In this document: piece by piece, positions 1 to 10,003 of the stretch
How the letters are laid out: each line of letters starts with the position of its first letter
How positions within the stretch are numbered: the first letter of the stretch is position 1
Assembly: GCA_031763025.1 (NCBI GenBank)
Contig: JASSKH010000031.1
Location: forward strand, 3,397,783-3,461,782
Origin: Macrocystis pyrifera
Lineage: Eukaryota; Sar; Phaeophyceae; Laminariales; Laminariaceae
Reading direction: 5' to 3'
Length of the DNA stretch: 64,000 nucleotides
The notes under the pieces: generated by a model
Seen by the model: only the letters and a program-made list of their open reading frames with translations
Databases searched by the model: none
Told to the model about the DNA's origin: nothing
Position numbers and translations under genes: made by a program

Positions 1-585
1 CGAGGGGTTCCCGCGGCAGTGGCGACGCGATGGCGGGTCCGAGAAGATATCAGACCTGGAAGGGCTGGTGTCGTGGCGCCAATGGTGGGCGGCGGAGAGA
101 CGACGGACGGCATGGAAGCCGAGCCTGGAGGAGCTCCGGTGTTCACGGCGGCATTCTCGGTGCCGGCAAGCTGTCCGGTGGTGGAGTCGCTTGTCGCAAT
201 AGGCCCGATGAAGGTGTGGGTTGCGGGGGGAAAGGGTGGGGTGCTCCATACGTGGTCCGAGTAGGCGAAAATCGCGGAAGTCGTCGTCAGTGAAGGGGAG
301 CGGCTGGACGGTCGGGATGGGTCTGGAAGGGGCGGACACGAGCCCACCCAAGCCGATACCCGGGGTGGAAGGGTCGTTCGGCGCGAAGCCGCAGGGGCGG
401 ATGAGGTAGATGCCGACGGTGTCGGGGCCAGTGAGGCGGTTGCGTCCGGTGCGGTCGGCGTCGGTGGCTGGTTGAGGAAGCCGGGAGAGGAAGTCGGCGT
501 TGTCGTTGGCCGTGCCCTTCCGGTACTCCAGCGTGTAGGTGTACGCTGAAAGGAGCTCGAACCGTTGGGCTGTCCGGGGGTACGG
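1..585 (-). pseudogene. RNase H end and tether region, element A
   Basis: Minus-strand frame AQRFELLSAYTYTLEYRKG, then TANDNADFLSRLPQPATDAD, matches VQRWIEFLTTFDYTLEYHKG and NAAFLSRLPEPATEHY of element B. It then runs through IRPCGFAPNDPSTPGIGLGG and PFTDDDFRDF, matching IRACGFRTRSSPTPDVGLSG and PFTSSDFRDF. It lies directly after the RT N-terminal fragment, so about 1.1 kb of Pol has been lost. It continues off the window. Confidence 0.75.
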
Positions 586-690
586 TGATCTTGAACGGCA
601 TGAGCGAGCACGAGCCGAAGTCAGTCTTGGTGGTGGAGAAGACGTCCTGGAATTCGCAGAGGACGTCTCCCAGGTTGTTGATCACCGACG
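540..690 (-). pseudogene. reverse transcriptase N-terminal fragment, element A
   Basis: Minus-strand frame NLGDVLCEFQDVFSTTKTDF, then SCSLMPFKITVPPDSP, aligned with QLGDVLCDFPGVFSKSKSDF and SCSVLPFVISISEG of element B. The alignment stops near 570-585, where the sequence continues as the last part of RNase H. The RT palm with its YLDD motif is missing. Confidence 0.75.
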
Positions 691-694
691 GGGT

Positions 695-1705
695 TCATCT
701 AGAACCGTGCAAGTCGAAGTTGACGTCGCGTAGGTGTAACGGCAGACGTTCCCAGAGGTCGAGGAAGCTTTCCCGTTGGTCGGCGTTGAGGCGTGCAAGA
801 AGTTGTGGGCACGGGGCTTTTGGTGCGGTAGGAGAGTCGTCTGTCGATGGGCTCTGGTCGGCCACGCGGATGTTGTCGTGGAGGGCATGTACATCCGGAA
901 TCGGAGGGGGATGGGGAGGGGCCAAGGAAGGGTGTCCAAGGGTGGAAAGTGGTGCCTGTACCAGTGGGGAGCAGGAGGTTCCGAGGAGGTCGCCCGGCTC
1001 GAGATCGGTAGATCCAGATAGTGGGACCGTTAGGTATTCGTCGGAGACGAAAATGGCCGGGTCGGACAGGGGGTTCTCGCGGGGGAGCATGTTCACCATG
1101 TAGTTCCCGGTAAATGCTGGAGCGCCTGACTGACGCGCCAGGTTGACCTTGACGAGCTTGGGGGTGGAGGAAAGCGAAATAGCTTTGTTGCCGGCGAATC
1201 GGAGGGGGTAGACGTCGTCAGTGGAACGATCGTTGGAAATGAATGCAGAGGCTCCGTTGGGGTCATGGTGGTTCAAGGAGAGCTCACCGCGGGTTCGCCG
1301 GGGAGGTTGGTGGGTGGGGGTGGGCTGTTGCTGGAGCGTGGTATACGAGCGTTGCTCGAAGCGCATCCAGCTGTCTCGTCCCAGAAGGATGGGGGGCTGC
1401 ATGGTTCCTGCAGGAACTACGCAGGCCCATACTGCCAGGGCAGCAGTGGGGGACTGGAGGCGCATAAACTGGATGCTTAAGCGGATGGAGACGGAGGTGG
1501 AGAGGTAGGCGGTTGCCATGGAGGGGTCGGGCTTGTTTCGTGGATGCCGTCGGCTGTGGGGGAAACCCGGGTGGAGTCGGTGGGGGCGGGTGTTGGCTCC
1601 GGGTCGTGAAGATGGGGAGGAAATGGAGGCTGGGCGGAGCGATTGGCGCCGAGGTTTGCTCGAACGTCCATCAGTATCCTGCCCAGCAGATTCCGACCAC
1701 GCCAA
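695..1705 (-). pseudogene. protease C-terminal half and linker, element A
   Basis: Frame of 336 codons. Residues after MATAYLSTSVSIRLSIQF run into AVWACVVPAG and ILLGRDSWMRF, the second half of a retropepsin-like fold, and correspond to TSTSVGLSVQF and LAVWACVV in element B. A spacer ends with LLARLNADQRESFLDLW, aligned to LLSPEQRASCLRVW just before the RT in B. The catalytic DTG half present in B is absent; the NADAR frame occupies that position. Confidence 0.65.
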
Positions 1706-2223
1706 CGCGTCGGGTCACAGGCGTCCGGATGGTCGGCCTTGAAGCCTATGCCCCAGATGAGGTCGTGTGGGCTGGCCTCGGCGATGTGCTTGTCGCCGGT
1801 TGCTATTAGCTCCTCCCGTAGCTCCGGTTGTTGGCGGAACTTGGAGAAGTTAATGTAGATGGCGATGGTGTAGCGGTGTCGCTCCCAGACCATTTCGTCG
1901 AAGTCGGAAACGGTTCGCCCAAGTGCTTTTAGGCGGGCCGGGTCGCGGGTCGCTTTGATGCGGCGCTCAGTTGTGATGTCCCCGAAGAGCGCGGCCTTCT
2001 GCGCCATCATCATCTGCTCAGCGCAGTTGTATGTGAAGCCATCGTGTTCGATGTCGCACAGGTACCACTGCGAAAAGACCGAAGAGGGGTCCCAGAAGAA
2101 GTGGAAAGATGAGGCGGCCTCTGCGGTGACGTGTGCAGTTGATGGCGTCTTTTGTGTTGGGGGTGGGGGGCGACGATAATCTTTCCTATCGCCGCCTGGC
2201 GTCGACGGAGGTAGAGTCAGCAA
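1477..2223 (-). CDS. NADAR (YbiA/DUF1768-like) domain protein within element A
   Basis: Uninterrupted frame of 248 codons. Residues about 40-190 form a full NADAR domain: FHFFWDPSSVFSQWYLC, then DGFTYNCAEQMMMAQKA, then DEMVWERHRY, NFSKFRQQPEL, IATGDKHIAEASPHDLIWG and RNLLGRILMDVR. These match the family's conserved blocks (aromatic N-terminal block, the E..M..QKA helix, W near the middle, KF, TGD..I.E.S..D..WG.G, LG..LM..R). NADAR proteins act on ADP-ribose or N-glycosidic bonds; YbiA in bacteria removes damaged riboflavin-pathway intermediates and other members remove ADP-ribose from guanine in DNA. The tail is Pro-rich and overlaps, in another frame, the protease/linker frame of the element. 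Start chosen as the ORF's first Met; the true start may be upstream if it was made as part of a polyprotein. It is intact although the surrounding retroelement frames are broken. Confidence 0.85.
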   Translation of the reverse strand: MLTLPPSTPGGDRKDYRRPPPPTQKTPSTAHVTAEAASSFHFFWDPSSVFSQWYLCDIEHDGFTYNCAEQMMMAQKAALFGDITTERRIKATRDPARLKALGRTVSDFDEMVWERHRYTIAIYINFSKFRQQPELREELIATGDKHIAEASPHDLIWGIGFKADHPDACDPTRWRGRNLLGRILMDVRANLGANRSAQPPFPPHLHDPEPTPAPTDSTRVSPTADGIHETSPTPPWQPPTSPPPSPSA

Positions 2224-2505
2224 CGATCGAGCGGTGCTGACCGGAATCTCCGTGTTCGCGGGGGGGGGGAATTGCTCGGCAAAGCCGAGGTACCGGGGCG
2301 GTCCTCGCCGGGGCTTATAAGCCGGGCGGGACGACCCTCAAGCGCCCTATCGTCCAACTTTTGGAGAACAGGGGCATACTCGCTAGGGGATGCCACACCT
2401 GGGGTCCGTGTCCACGCTTTGCGCGAAGCAGGCGAGGAGGACGGGTCAGGGGGCTCAGGGCAGACCCTGGTCGACGTTGGTCGCGAGTCTTCCGTATTCA
2501 AAACG

Positions 2506-2627
2506 GGACTGTCCCTCGAGCTCAGGGACAGCGGTGGTGTCAACACCGTGGCAGCTGGAAGAAGCCCGTCGTTCGCGGGTTCAACGCTGTCACAAGAAAT
2601 ACGCGCATGCTGGAACATGCGCGTATG
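2506..2627. repeat. two hairpins (stems CTGTCCCT and ATACGCGCATG)
   Basis: CTGTCCCT and AGGGACAG flank CGAGCTC at about 2506-2529. ATACGCGCATG and CATGCGCGTAT flank a 6-base loop at about 2600-2627. Both are seen directly; their role is unknown. Confidence 0.6.
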
Positions 2628-2672
2628 GAGCGGCCTTGATGAGGCAGGCTCAGGGGGCGGTGGCCCGGTAGA

Positions 2673-2716
2673 CGAAACAGTAGTTTCGTGTGAACGAAAC
2701 AGTAGTTTCGTGTGAA
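2673..2716. repeat. tandem 22-bp repeat, each unit a hairpin
   Basis: The unit GAAACAGTAGTTTCGTGTGA occurs twice in direct succession. Each unit contains the palindrome ACGAAAC-AGTA-GTTTCGT. Confidence 0.75.
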
Positions 2717-2899
2717 CCGGAACCGCTGGTAGCCGTAATCGTCGAGACGCTTCCCAGGGTAGCAATGTCTGGGGTCTCGGCAATAGTCGGCAAGCAGCGT
2801 TGCTCACCGTCAGAAGACGTCGAGTGGAGCATCCCGGTGGGGCTCGGCGTCTTGGCCTCCTCCCGCCCACACCTCAAGGCAATCACTTGGGCAAGATGA

Positions 2900-3469
2900 T
2901 CAGTGCTTGAACAAGTGGCTGTGATATGGGCTGGGGTAGGGGGGGGGCATTGGAGGGCAGGGGTCGGGGAGGCGTGATGCACGTAATTTACTCGTGCGTC
3001 CTGGGAGCCTCGGGTGCTCGCAGTAGATGCTGTTGGTGGAGATGCGGCAGTTGCTCCACCATCGGCTTGTCAGTTGGTGCGGAAGGTTCCCGGCTGCCGT
3101 TGGTTCGGGTGGGTACCCGAGTTGGTGCTGCCCATCCGCATGTTCGCGGGGGCGGCAGGTGCGGAAGTATTGGTCGCAGGGGTATGTCAACGCGGAAGAC
3201 GAGGGGGCAGGCTCGATGCGTTGTTGTTGGAACTGTTGCCCTGGCGACTGTCGGTTGCCGTTGTCGTATGACTGGCCGTTGTTGTGGCGCCAGTTGTCGG
3301 AGCGCCCGTTGTTGCCGCGGTAGTTGCGGGAGTGGTTCTGGTTGGAGCGGTTGCTGTTGTAGTTTCCGCTGCGGTTGTTGTTGTTGTTGCCTCGACGGTT
3401 GTTGTTGTCGTAGCGGTTGGAGTTTCGCTCCAGGTTGTGCTCGTAGTGTCCACGGCGATATAAGAGCAT
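2900..3469 (-). pseudogene. nucleocapsid-like Asn/Arg/Gly-rich tract, element A
   Basis: About 60 residues from the start are almost entirely Asn, Arg, Gly, Ser and Tyr (RRGNNNNNRSGNYNSNRS), then Gln-rich, then ordinary sequence. The tract is basic and disordered, as expected of an RNA-binding nucleocapsid. The same DNA reads as Gln/Arg-rich or Thr/Ala-rich in the other two frames. The Asn/Arg frame is preferred because it follows the CxxC region in gag order. Confidence 0.45.
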
Positions 3470-3556
3470 CCTCTGCTGCCATTGGTGCTAGGCGTGTCCG
3501 ACTACCGGGCTGAGGATGCCGAACGTGTTGCGAAGCGCAGGGGGCAGGTCTTCATA

Positions 3557-4204
3557 CTATGTCCGTGCCATTGCAGTTGGGGCAGTGGTCACCGTGAGCT
3601 CGTAGAGCTTGGGCGTGGGACACCACGACGTTCCGCCTCCGTCGTGGGCTCCGTGTTGGCTCTCGTCATCAGGCTGCGCGCTCGTGAGGAGCGGGGCGCT
3701 GTCGTCGTAGGGGGCGGCGCTGTCGAGGTGGGAAGGGGCGGTGTCGCCGGCGATGGCATGTCCGTCGTGGGGCGGGTGGTTGAGGGTGTTGGGGGAGCGG
3801 GTCGAGACGGTTGGGTTCCACACGTAGCCGCGGCCGGCGTTCGAGTGAAAATACCGTGGCTCGAGTAAACGGGTATGGGCGGCCCCGATGAACTCGGAAG
3901 AAACACCCTCGGTGGCGGCGCGGGCCAGAACGAAAGTGATCGACGGGTTACAGTCGGGTGTGAAGAGCTGCCATACACGGTGTACCTCTAGCGAGACATC
4001 CGAGGCCGTCGCGTCGCGTGTACTCTGCATCCAGCGGAGCTTAGCGTCGAGGAAGACCCAGTCATTGGGCTCAAAGCCGAACGTCTGCGGGTGCCGGTGC
4101 CCAGTGGGTATGGGGGTTGGCAAGGGTTGGGCCGGTAGTGGTGCCTGGGACATTATGGTCCCAGTTTGGTTTTTGGGAGGCTGGGAGGTGGTGGTCCTAG
4201 ACAT
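3557..4204 (-). pseudogene. gag-like fragment with CxxC region, element A
   Basis: Frame of 215 codons. The middle (FEPNDWVFLDAKLRWMQS, then EVHRVWQLF) looks like folded protein and would be the capsid-like part. Near its end a Cys pair (WCPTPK) is followed, after a frame change near 3.58 kb, by HCPNCNGTD, which together suggest a small zinc-binding motif. A TAG follows MART. The function is inferred from position in a gypsy element; no diagnostic capsid motif was seen. Confidence 0.45.
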
Positions 4205-4686
4205 CGCGGCGGACGTATAGGGTGCCCATGGTGAGGAGCGAACGGCTGCGATTGGGCCGTGGTGGCCGCGGTCGCAGCTGTAGTCCCATAGGTGGAGTCG
4301 AAAGGGTTCGAGTAAGGGGTGGGGGACGGCGGTAACACGAGTAGGAGGTCAGCGTCCTCTTTCGCGAGAAGGAGGAGCTGCTCGTGGTGGGCTTTGAGGG
4401 CCGTGGGATCGCCTTGGTAACGCCCCGGATTGCGAGCCAGGGTGGAGGTTTCCTGTGCAGAGACCTCCGGGTTGATGGTAGGCCCGGCACTGGTCGTGCC
4501 TGCTCCCATTGGAGAAGATCCCGGTGTGGTGGGGTGTAGCGTGAAGTCGCTCAGAATGGTTTCGAAGCCAGGGGTGTCGTCGTCGGTAGCGCGAAAGGCC
4601 CTTGCGGCATACCTCGCCTCGCGGGAGTTGGTGGCGTCGGGGGAGTGGGCGCCGGGAATGTTGGTGGAGGAAGCTTTCTCGGCCAT
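4153..4686 (-). pseudogene. gag-like N-terminal fragment of element A
   Basis: Open frame of 177 codons starting MAEKASSTNIPG, Pro/Thr/Ser-rich and without a recognisable domain. It overlaps the next gag frame by about 50 bases in another frame, as expected of one gag frame broken by an indel. The gag assignment rests on position at the 5' end of the element, not on a domain match. The start is the first Met after a stretch with no similar coding sequence. Confidence 0.4.
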
Positions 4687-4860
4687 GTTTAGGCGGGTGG
4701 AACGCTTGCACTGGGGCGGGAAAAGGTTTGGTGGAAGATGGAGAGGGCGGGTGGATCCAGGCTTGGATCAGGGTAGGCGGCTACAATACCAACAAACCGA
4801 TCTAGGAGAGAGAAAGGAGTGACGGTAAGGACGTACGATAGGGGGTGTTGAGGTTGTGCG

Positions 4861-6521
4861 TGCCACGATTTTAGTGCCCGTCGAAGGATATTTTTATAGT
4901 TGAGGGCATCTAACTAGCGCCAGGCGCCTCGCGTTTGATTGACGGTAGTCGCGCCGGGGTCACTCAAGTGATATCAGTTGAACAGAATTGAACATAACTC
5001 CGTCTGAAATGCCCAAAGTTCGTAATGATAACAGGGCGTGACGCTTACTGAGCGTGGGCAGTGCAAGACCTTTCGTTGGGATACAAATAAGAGTACCCGT
5101 AAAGAAAATGTGAAGGTTGAGTCGGGGAAAACAAAAAATGCAGCATGCCGGCACTATTTAGTAGCTGCACAGAATATCGGGCGATTCCCTAAACGGTGGG
5201 CAGCTTGTCGTTCCGTGGCAAAACAGACAGCAACCGGTGCATTTCGGGGCGTCGCGAGGTCCGACACGATGTGAGATACGTAGGGTATCGTAGAGGTAAC
5301 ACAAGTGGAAAACAAAAAATAAATAAATAGACCCCGGTACGTAAAAATGTGGAAAAGGGTATCATTCGGCTCCTGTGGGGAGGTCCAATACTCTAATCCG
5401 CCGCGAAAAGTTGTATATTATTTTGTTTAATTTGGCCAGCATTTAGTTCATCTCTTTGGAACTGGTCACTGCCCGGCTGTTTTTGTGAGAAGCTGGACAA
5501 ACAAGGGATAAACAGATGATATGTTACTCGTTTGTGTAACCTTTGTAGTGTTACAGTTCTAGGCAGCCTGTACCCTGCATATTTGTAAAAGCGGGTGGGG
5601 ATGGGATGCGCTGGAAAATAACACTTGTAACAAACTTGAACAGTGTCTACCCTGCTTTGGCTAAAAAGTGGAGAAGAAAAAAAATAAGAGAAAACAAAAA
5701 CAAAAGTCGAAAGCGAAACGGGAAAGGGAGGGAAAACAAACACGACCAAACAAAATATTCGGACCAGATCAGGTATCGTACATTCTGTTAATGTAGTACA
5801 GCTGGGGGGGGGTAGACGTAAACAGCAGTAGTCAGACAAGGTTGGGCGCCATAAAGCCTCGTTGTATCGTTAACGCTGAAGATCGTGCACGTAGGCAGCT
5901 TATACCTTATTTCTGGTGTAAAACTGAGAAATTTAGATGCACACAGGCAGCCGTGGGACAAGGTTCAGCATCATAAAGCTGTGTTATGTCGTTAACGCTG
6001 GGAAACGTGCACGTAAAGAGCAGCAGTAAAATAAAATAAAACAAAAAAAATGGAAATAATGGCCGTTGTTTGTATCCTACAGGCTGTGGGGGTGGGGCAA
6101 AAAAGGTAGCAGAAATCTGGGCGATTTCGGCAACATGCGCCCTGTTTTTATAGTAAAGGCGCCGCAGGAGGTGCATCATGCCGCTTGTTCTGTACCTCGT
6201 AGGGTAGAAGCAGCGTAAGGATGGGCCAATCTGCACATATGTACGCTGGTCCCAAAAGAGCTATTAATACTACGTGCAACCATATAAGATTCGTCTGCGA
6301 GTATATGCGTTCCTATACGATGGATGTGCGACTCCATCACATCGAGACGGGGGGACCGACCCAATTGTGCATCGTTTGGCTACTTAAATATATGGTAGGG
6401 AACGAGGGGGGGTTCACGGGAATTTTCGCTACTACATACGTAATATTATTACTACGTACCATGGTACCACTATTCACTATTTGTACCTCGCTCGTATACC
6501 AGTCTCTGTAGGCCAGTATAA
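4861..6521. other. no gene seen; diverged direct repeat at 5836-6014
   Basis: No convincing coding sequence on either strand. A stretch of about 58 bases at 5836-5893 (GACAAGGTT..., ending GATCGTGCACGTA) recurs diverged at 5956-6014. Several purine-rich A/G tracts occur around 5670-5750. Confidence 0.5.
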
Positions 6522-6833
6522 GCCGGCGTCCCCGGTGGCTTGGTAGGTGGTCCGCGAGCCTATCAAGATCAATTTCGTGAGTTCGAGTCTCACCGAGTGC
6601 ATGCTCATAGGGACTTTTTCTTGCAAAAGATTGATTAGCGGAAAGCGCGAGAGCGTGAGTTAGCTGTACATTCGATAAAAATCGACGAGCAGTGGGAATG
6701 CTGAACCCTATGCGCGATAAAAACTAAAGGCACGTACCGGGGGGGAGAAGGGACGACACCTGTGACCACGGCTTGTCCAGAAGATCGTCGAGGGTAAAAC
6801 CTCTTATGAGTGGGCTGGAAAGTAAAAGTGATG

Positions 6834-6870
<37 letters not shown>
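6522..6870 (+). mobile_element. tRNA-derived SINE, copy 1
   Basis: The head is tRNA-like: A-box-like TGGCTTGGTAGGTGG and B box GAGTTCGAGTCTC, about 45 bases apart. A body of about 250 bases follows (AAGCGCGAGAGCGTGAG, GACGAGCAGTGGGAATGCTG, CACCTGTGACCACGGCTTGT), ending in a poly(A) tail of about 33. The same unit recurs at 10351 and 13906. Transcription by RNA polymerase III from the internal boxes is expected for such elements. Target duplications were not obvious. Confidence 0.85.
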
Positions 6871-6874
<4 letters not shown>

Positions 6875-9072
6875 GGTTTGAAATCCGGTAACCAAAGGGC
6901 ATGAAAAAAAATAATAATAAAAAATATATATATGATTCTTCTCGCTATCAGGGGGTCGCAAGTGAGGTCAGTCAATACGTATACCATTGCTCGTATCAGG
7001 TAAAAAAAAAAATAGTAATAATAATAATGGCTTCTCAAGAACTCGCAGGCGAATATTCCATGCGATGGGTACAAGCGGATACAATTCGCAATTATGGTCG
7101 AGACGTTTGTCTGCATACAGATGCGTATACTAGTAAGTCACACCACCGGCATACATATCACGTACCAAAGAATAAGGTGTCGGTACTGCTGCGTGTTTGT
7201 CCTATATCAGTACGATAGCAGCTTCTTTGTAGTCGTGGTAAGGGTCAAATCCCATACAACACGGGTATAAACCGGAAGATGCAGACAAAATGTCTGCGGG
7301 CAAGAATGTGCCAGTAGTTCCACCTACAGTAGTACTTACTACGTGCATTCCCTGTGAAAGGGCGGGCATATCGAGGCGGAGGGGTACAAAGGAAAACGCT
7401 GCTTGGTTTGTGCGATGAGCACGAGGTCATTTGCGGGGTCTCCAGGTGCATTCAACCACGTGGTGTCACGTATCGTGGAGGATATCGACCTCGTCATTCC
7501 ACGGCGGAGACGGGGTATAGGGAGCGGAAAAACAAACCTCGATCATACTGCTAATAGCACTGTTAATAGCACCAATCAATACTTACGAACAACAGAGCTT
7601 GTTGTACGTACTTGCACGTTCGATTTGACGGTGCCTGATAAGAGGGAAGAAGCGTCTACTCACCTATACTGGTATACTGGGGGGGGAGAAGCGTCTACTT
7701 ATGCCACTAGGCAGCTTGTCACGCTCTACACTATAAACGCACTCAGTAACGCGGGTTCGTAAAATAAAAAGAAGAAAAAAACGAAAGAAAAGAGAGAGCA
7801 AGAAGAACGAAAGAAACGAGAAACAGGGAACATAAACAAAAATAAATAAATAAAAAGTTGACTTCAAAACCAGATGCCTCCCGGATAGGGATGGCTCACA
7901 TGATCGTGAGAAGATCTAGAAGAAGCACTGCAGTCCCAAGCTTGGCCAGAACATTCGTTGGATGCGACGACGTCAGATGTGATGCGGAGCCCGCTCTAGG
8001 GTAGTGGTAAGGGTAGTGGCAAGGGACGCAGGTTGTTCTGGCAGCTGGAAAGCAGTGCTTCGCTTCTTCTGATTTAGATCTTCTGATTGATGGCGAGAGC
8101 TGAGGAGGTGCTCTGGTAGAGAAGTGAGAGGTAGGGGGGCGGGACTCGACGCCCAGATATACTCGTCCCACCCCACGCCACAAGCTCTCCTAAATTCCTC
8201 TTATCTGATGTACGCCTACAGAACTTTCCTATGGCTACCAATCGTTCTTCTGCTAATATAAGAATATCTCACTTTGTGGTCCTATCTGCGCTAAGGAACA
8301 TTACTCTCGTCTAAGGGGTTTTCTGCCCTAGGGAACATTCCTAAGAGAACGTTACTCTCAACTAACGGAATATCCGCCGGGTTAATCCATTCTTTGGAAA
8401 CGTATTCGTGAGACTACAAGACTGCAACGTATTATCTATATCTATAGCCCATGAATACTCTACTCATATCACAGCACCTTGAGAGGTGTATTGCAGATGC
8501 AGCGGTATTGGTGGATACTGATTTCATTGAGTTTGGCAGGGATTTGTCTTTGTACTGCGGTCTATTGGTTGCAGAACAAGGGAGGGTATGCTTATTCTTG
8601 ATGGGTTGTTCTACCACCAATATTGTATTTCCGAACTTGATGGGTGATTGAAATCTTGTTCGCGAGTTGGAGGATGAAAAATTGTGGATATGATTATTCA
8701 TGATTAAGGGTGATGAAAATCTCGGTTCACGAGTGGGAAGGTGAAGTATTTCAGGGAACAAGGATAGCTAGTGAACTGAACCAGAAACAGGGAGTGATTT
8801 TCTTTTTGGTTCAGACACAAAACGGATATTGTTTCGGGAATAGTAAGCGCCGGGCAAACTCTATGGGGAAATATATTTGGTATCTCGCGTTAGCTACGAT
8901 CTGATAATTTGTGGCGGGAGTAGGGGGCACAGGGAGATGTGTGTCTCGGGGAATGGGGTTCCTCGCGAGTTCTATCATTTAGCTATCTCTATGATTGTTT
9001 TGTTTTTACGGCATTGAGCTGTTGCAAAGGAGATCTGCAATAGTTTAATACGGAGGAAGAGGTTTTTGCTTG
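6871..9072. other. no gene recognised
   Basis: The region contains A-rich and AT microsatellite-like sequence just after the SINE tail, purine-rich tracts near 7760-7850, and small open frames at 8451-8651 (+) and 8432-8761 (-), none with a known domain. The 8.2-9.07 kb part is richer in AT and may be an old mobile-element remnant; it continues on the far side of the MITE at 9.83 kb. Confidence 0.45.
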
Positions 9073-9075
9073 TAA

Positions 9076-9829
9076 GGGCCACTCCTAACGAACAAAAAAA
9101 AATCACGATTCGTGATATTTTTGTCGTGAATCGTGATTTTTTTGTCGTGAATCACGACAAAAAAAATCACGATTCACGACACCAATTTTTTTAGCTTTTC
9201 CCTAAAAAAAACAAAATCACGATTCGTGACATTTGACGTGTCTCAAAATACGCCTGATCAAGGCACTACGCAACCCACGTGCACCAACGGTATCCGATGG
9301 GCGGCATAGGGGCATGGCAGACTCTGCTTCGTACGCCGCTTGTGGACAACGGGCGGCTGCCCAAAGATACGGCTGGGCGCGGGCTAACGAGGAGGTTGTG
9401 GCCTCGAAATTTCCAGGAGGAGGAGCCACTGCTGGAAGACAAAAGCGAAAATGACCTGGGGATGTCACAGGCCAGGCGGGGCAGACGGTCAGCGAGATGG
9501 AATCTCGCGAAACGAGCTTGGCCGACGGCCGGTGAAGTTGGAATCTCGCAGGCTGGGTCAGGCTTCGGCCCGCGATTCGAGTATGTCACGGGCTGGGCCA
9601 GGTGCGGACGGCCCAGCCCGGCCTGGCCGTGCCCCACTCTCGAGAGTTTGCTCCACACCCCCAAAAAACGTTGGGTTTGAAATATCAGAACTTTAACTAT
9701 TTGAAAATATCACGAAACGCGACGTTTTTCGGCTTTTTTCGTTAGAACTGAAATGTCACGGATCGTGATCTTTTGGCATGCCTAAAAATCACGAATCGTG
9801 ATTTTTTTTCGGTTCGTTAGGAATGGCCC
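9076..9829. mobile_element. Harbinger-like MITE, 754 bp, TAA target duplication
   Basis: The left end GGGCCACTCCTAACGAAC and the inverted right end GGGCCATTCCTAACGAAC form terminal inverted repeats that extend about 40 bp with mismatches. TAA flanks both sides (9073-9075 and 9830-9832). Subterminal regions repeat the palindrome TCACGATTCGTGA many times. The middle is GC-rich and has no transposase. A 3-bp TAA/TTA duplication with GGGCC-type ends is typical of the PIF/Harbinger superfamily, so this is probably a non-autonomous member. Confidence 0.85.
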
Positions 9830-10003
9830 TAAGGTACAGGTTTCCTCTTGAAATATTTTAGTTGGTTTTTGATCATGGAGATGAGTTTTGTTCTGTTATC
9901 TTGAATTGTCATTGCTGTTTTGCTGAAAAAGCAGGGAGTGTGTTCGAATGTGCTTGTATTTACCTATTATTACTAACAATATTTGGTCCTATGTACTATG
10001 CCC

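Larger units (their letters stand above)
2217..2870 (-). other. open frame between nucleocapsid and NADAR, element A
   Basis: Open frame of 217 codons, rich in Pro, Ser and Arg, with no domain recognised. It contains two hairpins and a tandem 22-bp repeat, so part of it may be inserted sequence rather than gag-pol. The catalytic DTG of a retropepsin, which element B has, was looked for here and not found. Confidence 0.25.
1..4860 (-). mobile_element. Ty3/gypsy-type LTR retrotransposon A, decayed, runs off left edge
   Basis: Reading the minus strand from about 4.7 kb down to base 1, the order is gag-like frames, an Asn/Arg/Gly-rich tract, a NADAR domain, protease C-terminal and linker sequence, an RT N-terminal fragment, then the end of RNase H and the tether that follows it. 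The Pol pieces match element B at 15.6-21.1 kb (shared stretches such as VWARLPLHL/LWERLPLHL and DFGSC), so A and B belong to one family. Frames change repeatedly, so it is not functional. No LTR was recognised at the 5' side near 4.8-4.9 kb, and the 3' side lies outside the window. Confidence 0.8.

Noticed and set aside
6522..6600. A tRNA gene (A and B boxes)
   Set aside because: The acceptor and anticodon stems do not form, and the sequence continues into a poly(A)-tailed body repeated elsewhere: it is a SINE head. The same holds at 10351, 13906, 27188 and 35156.
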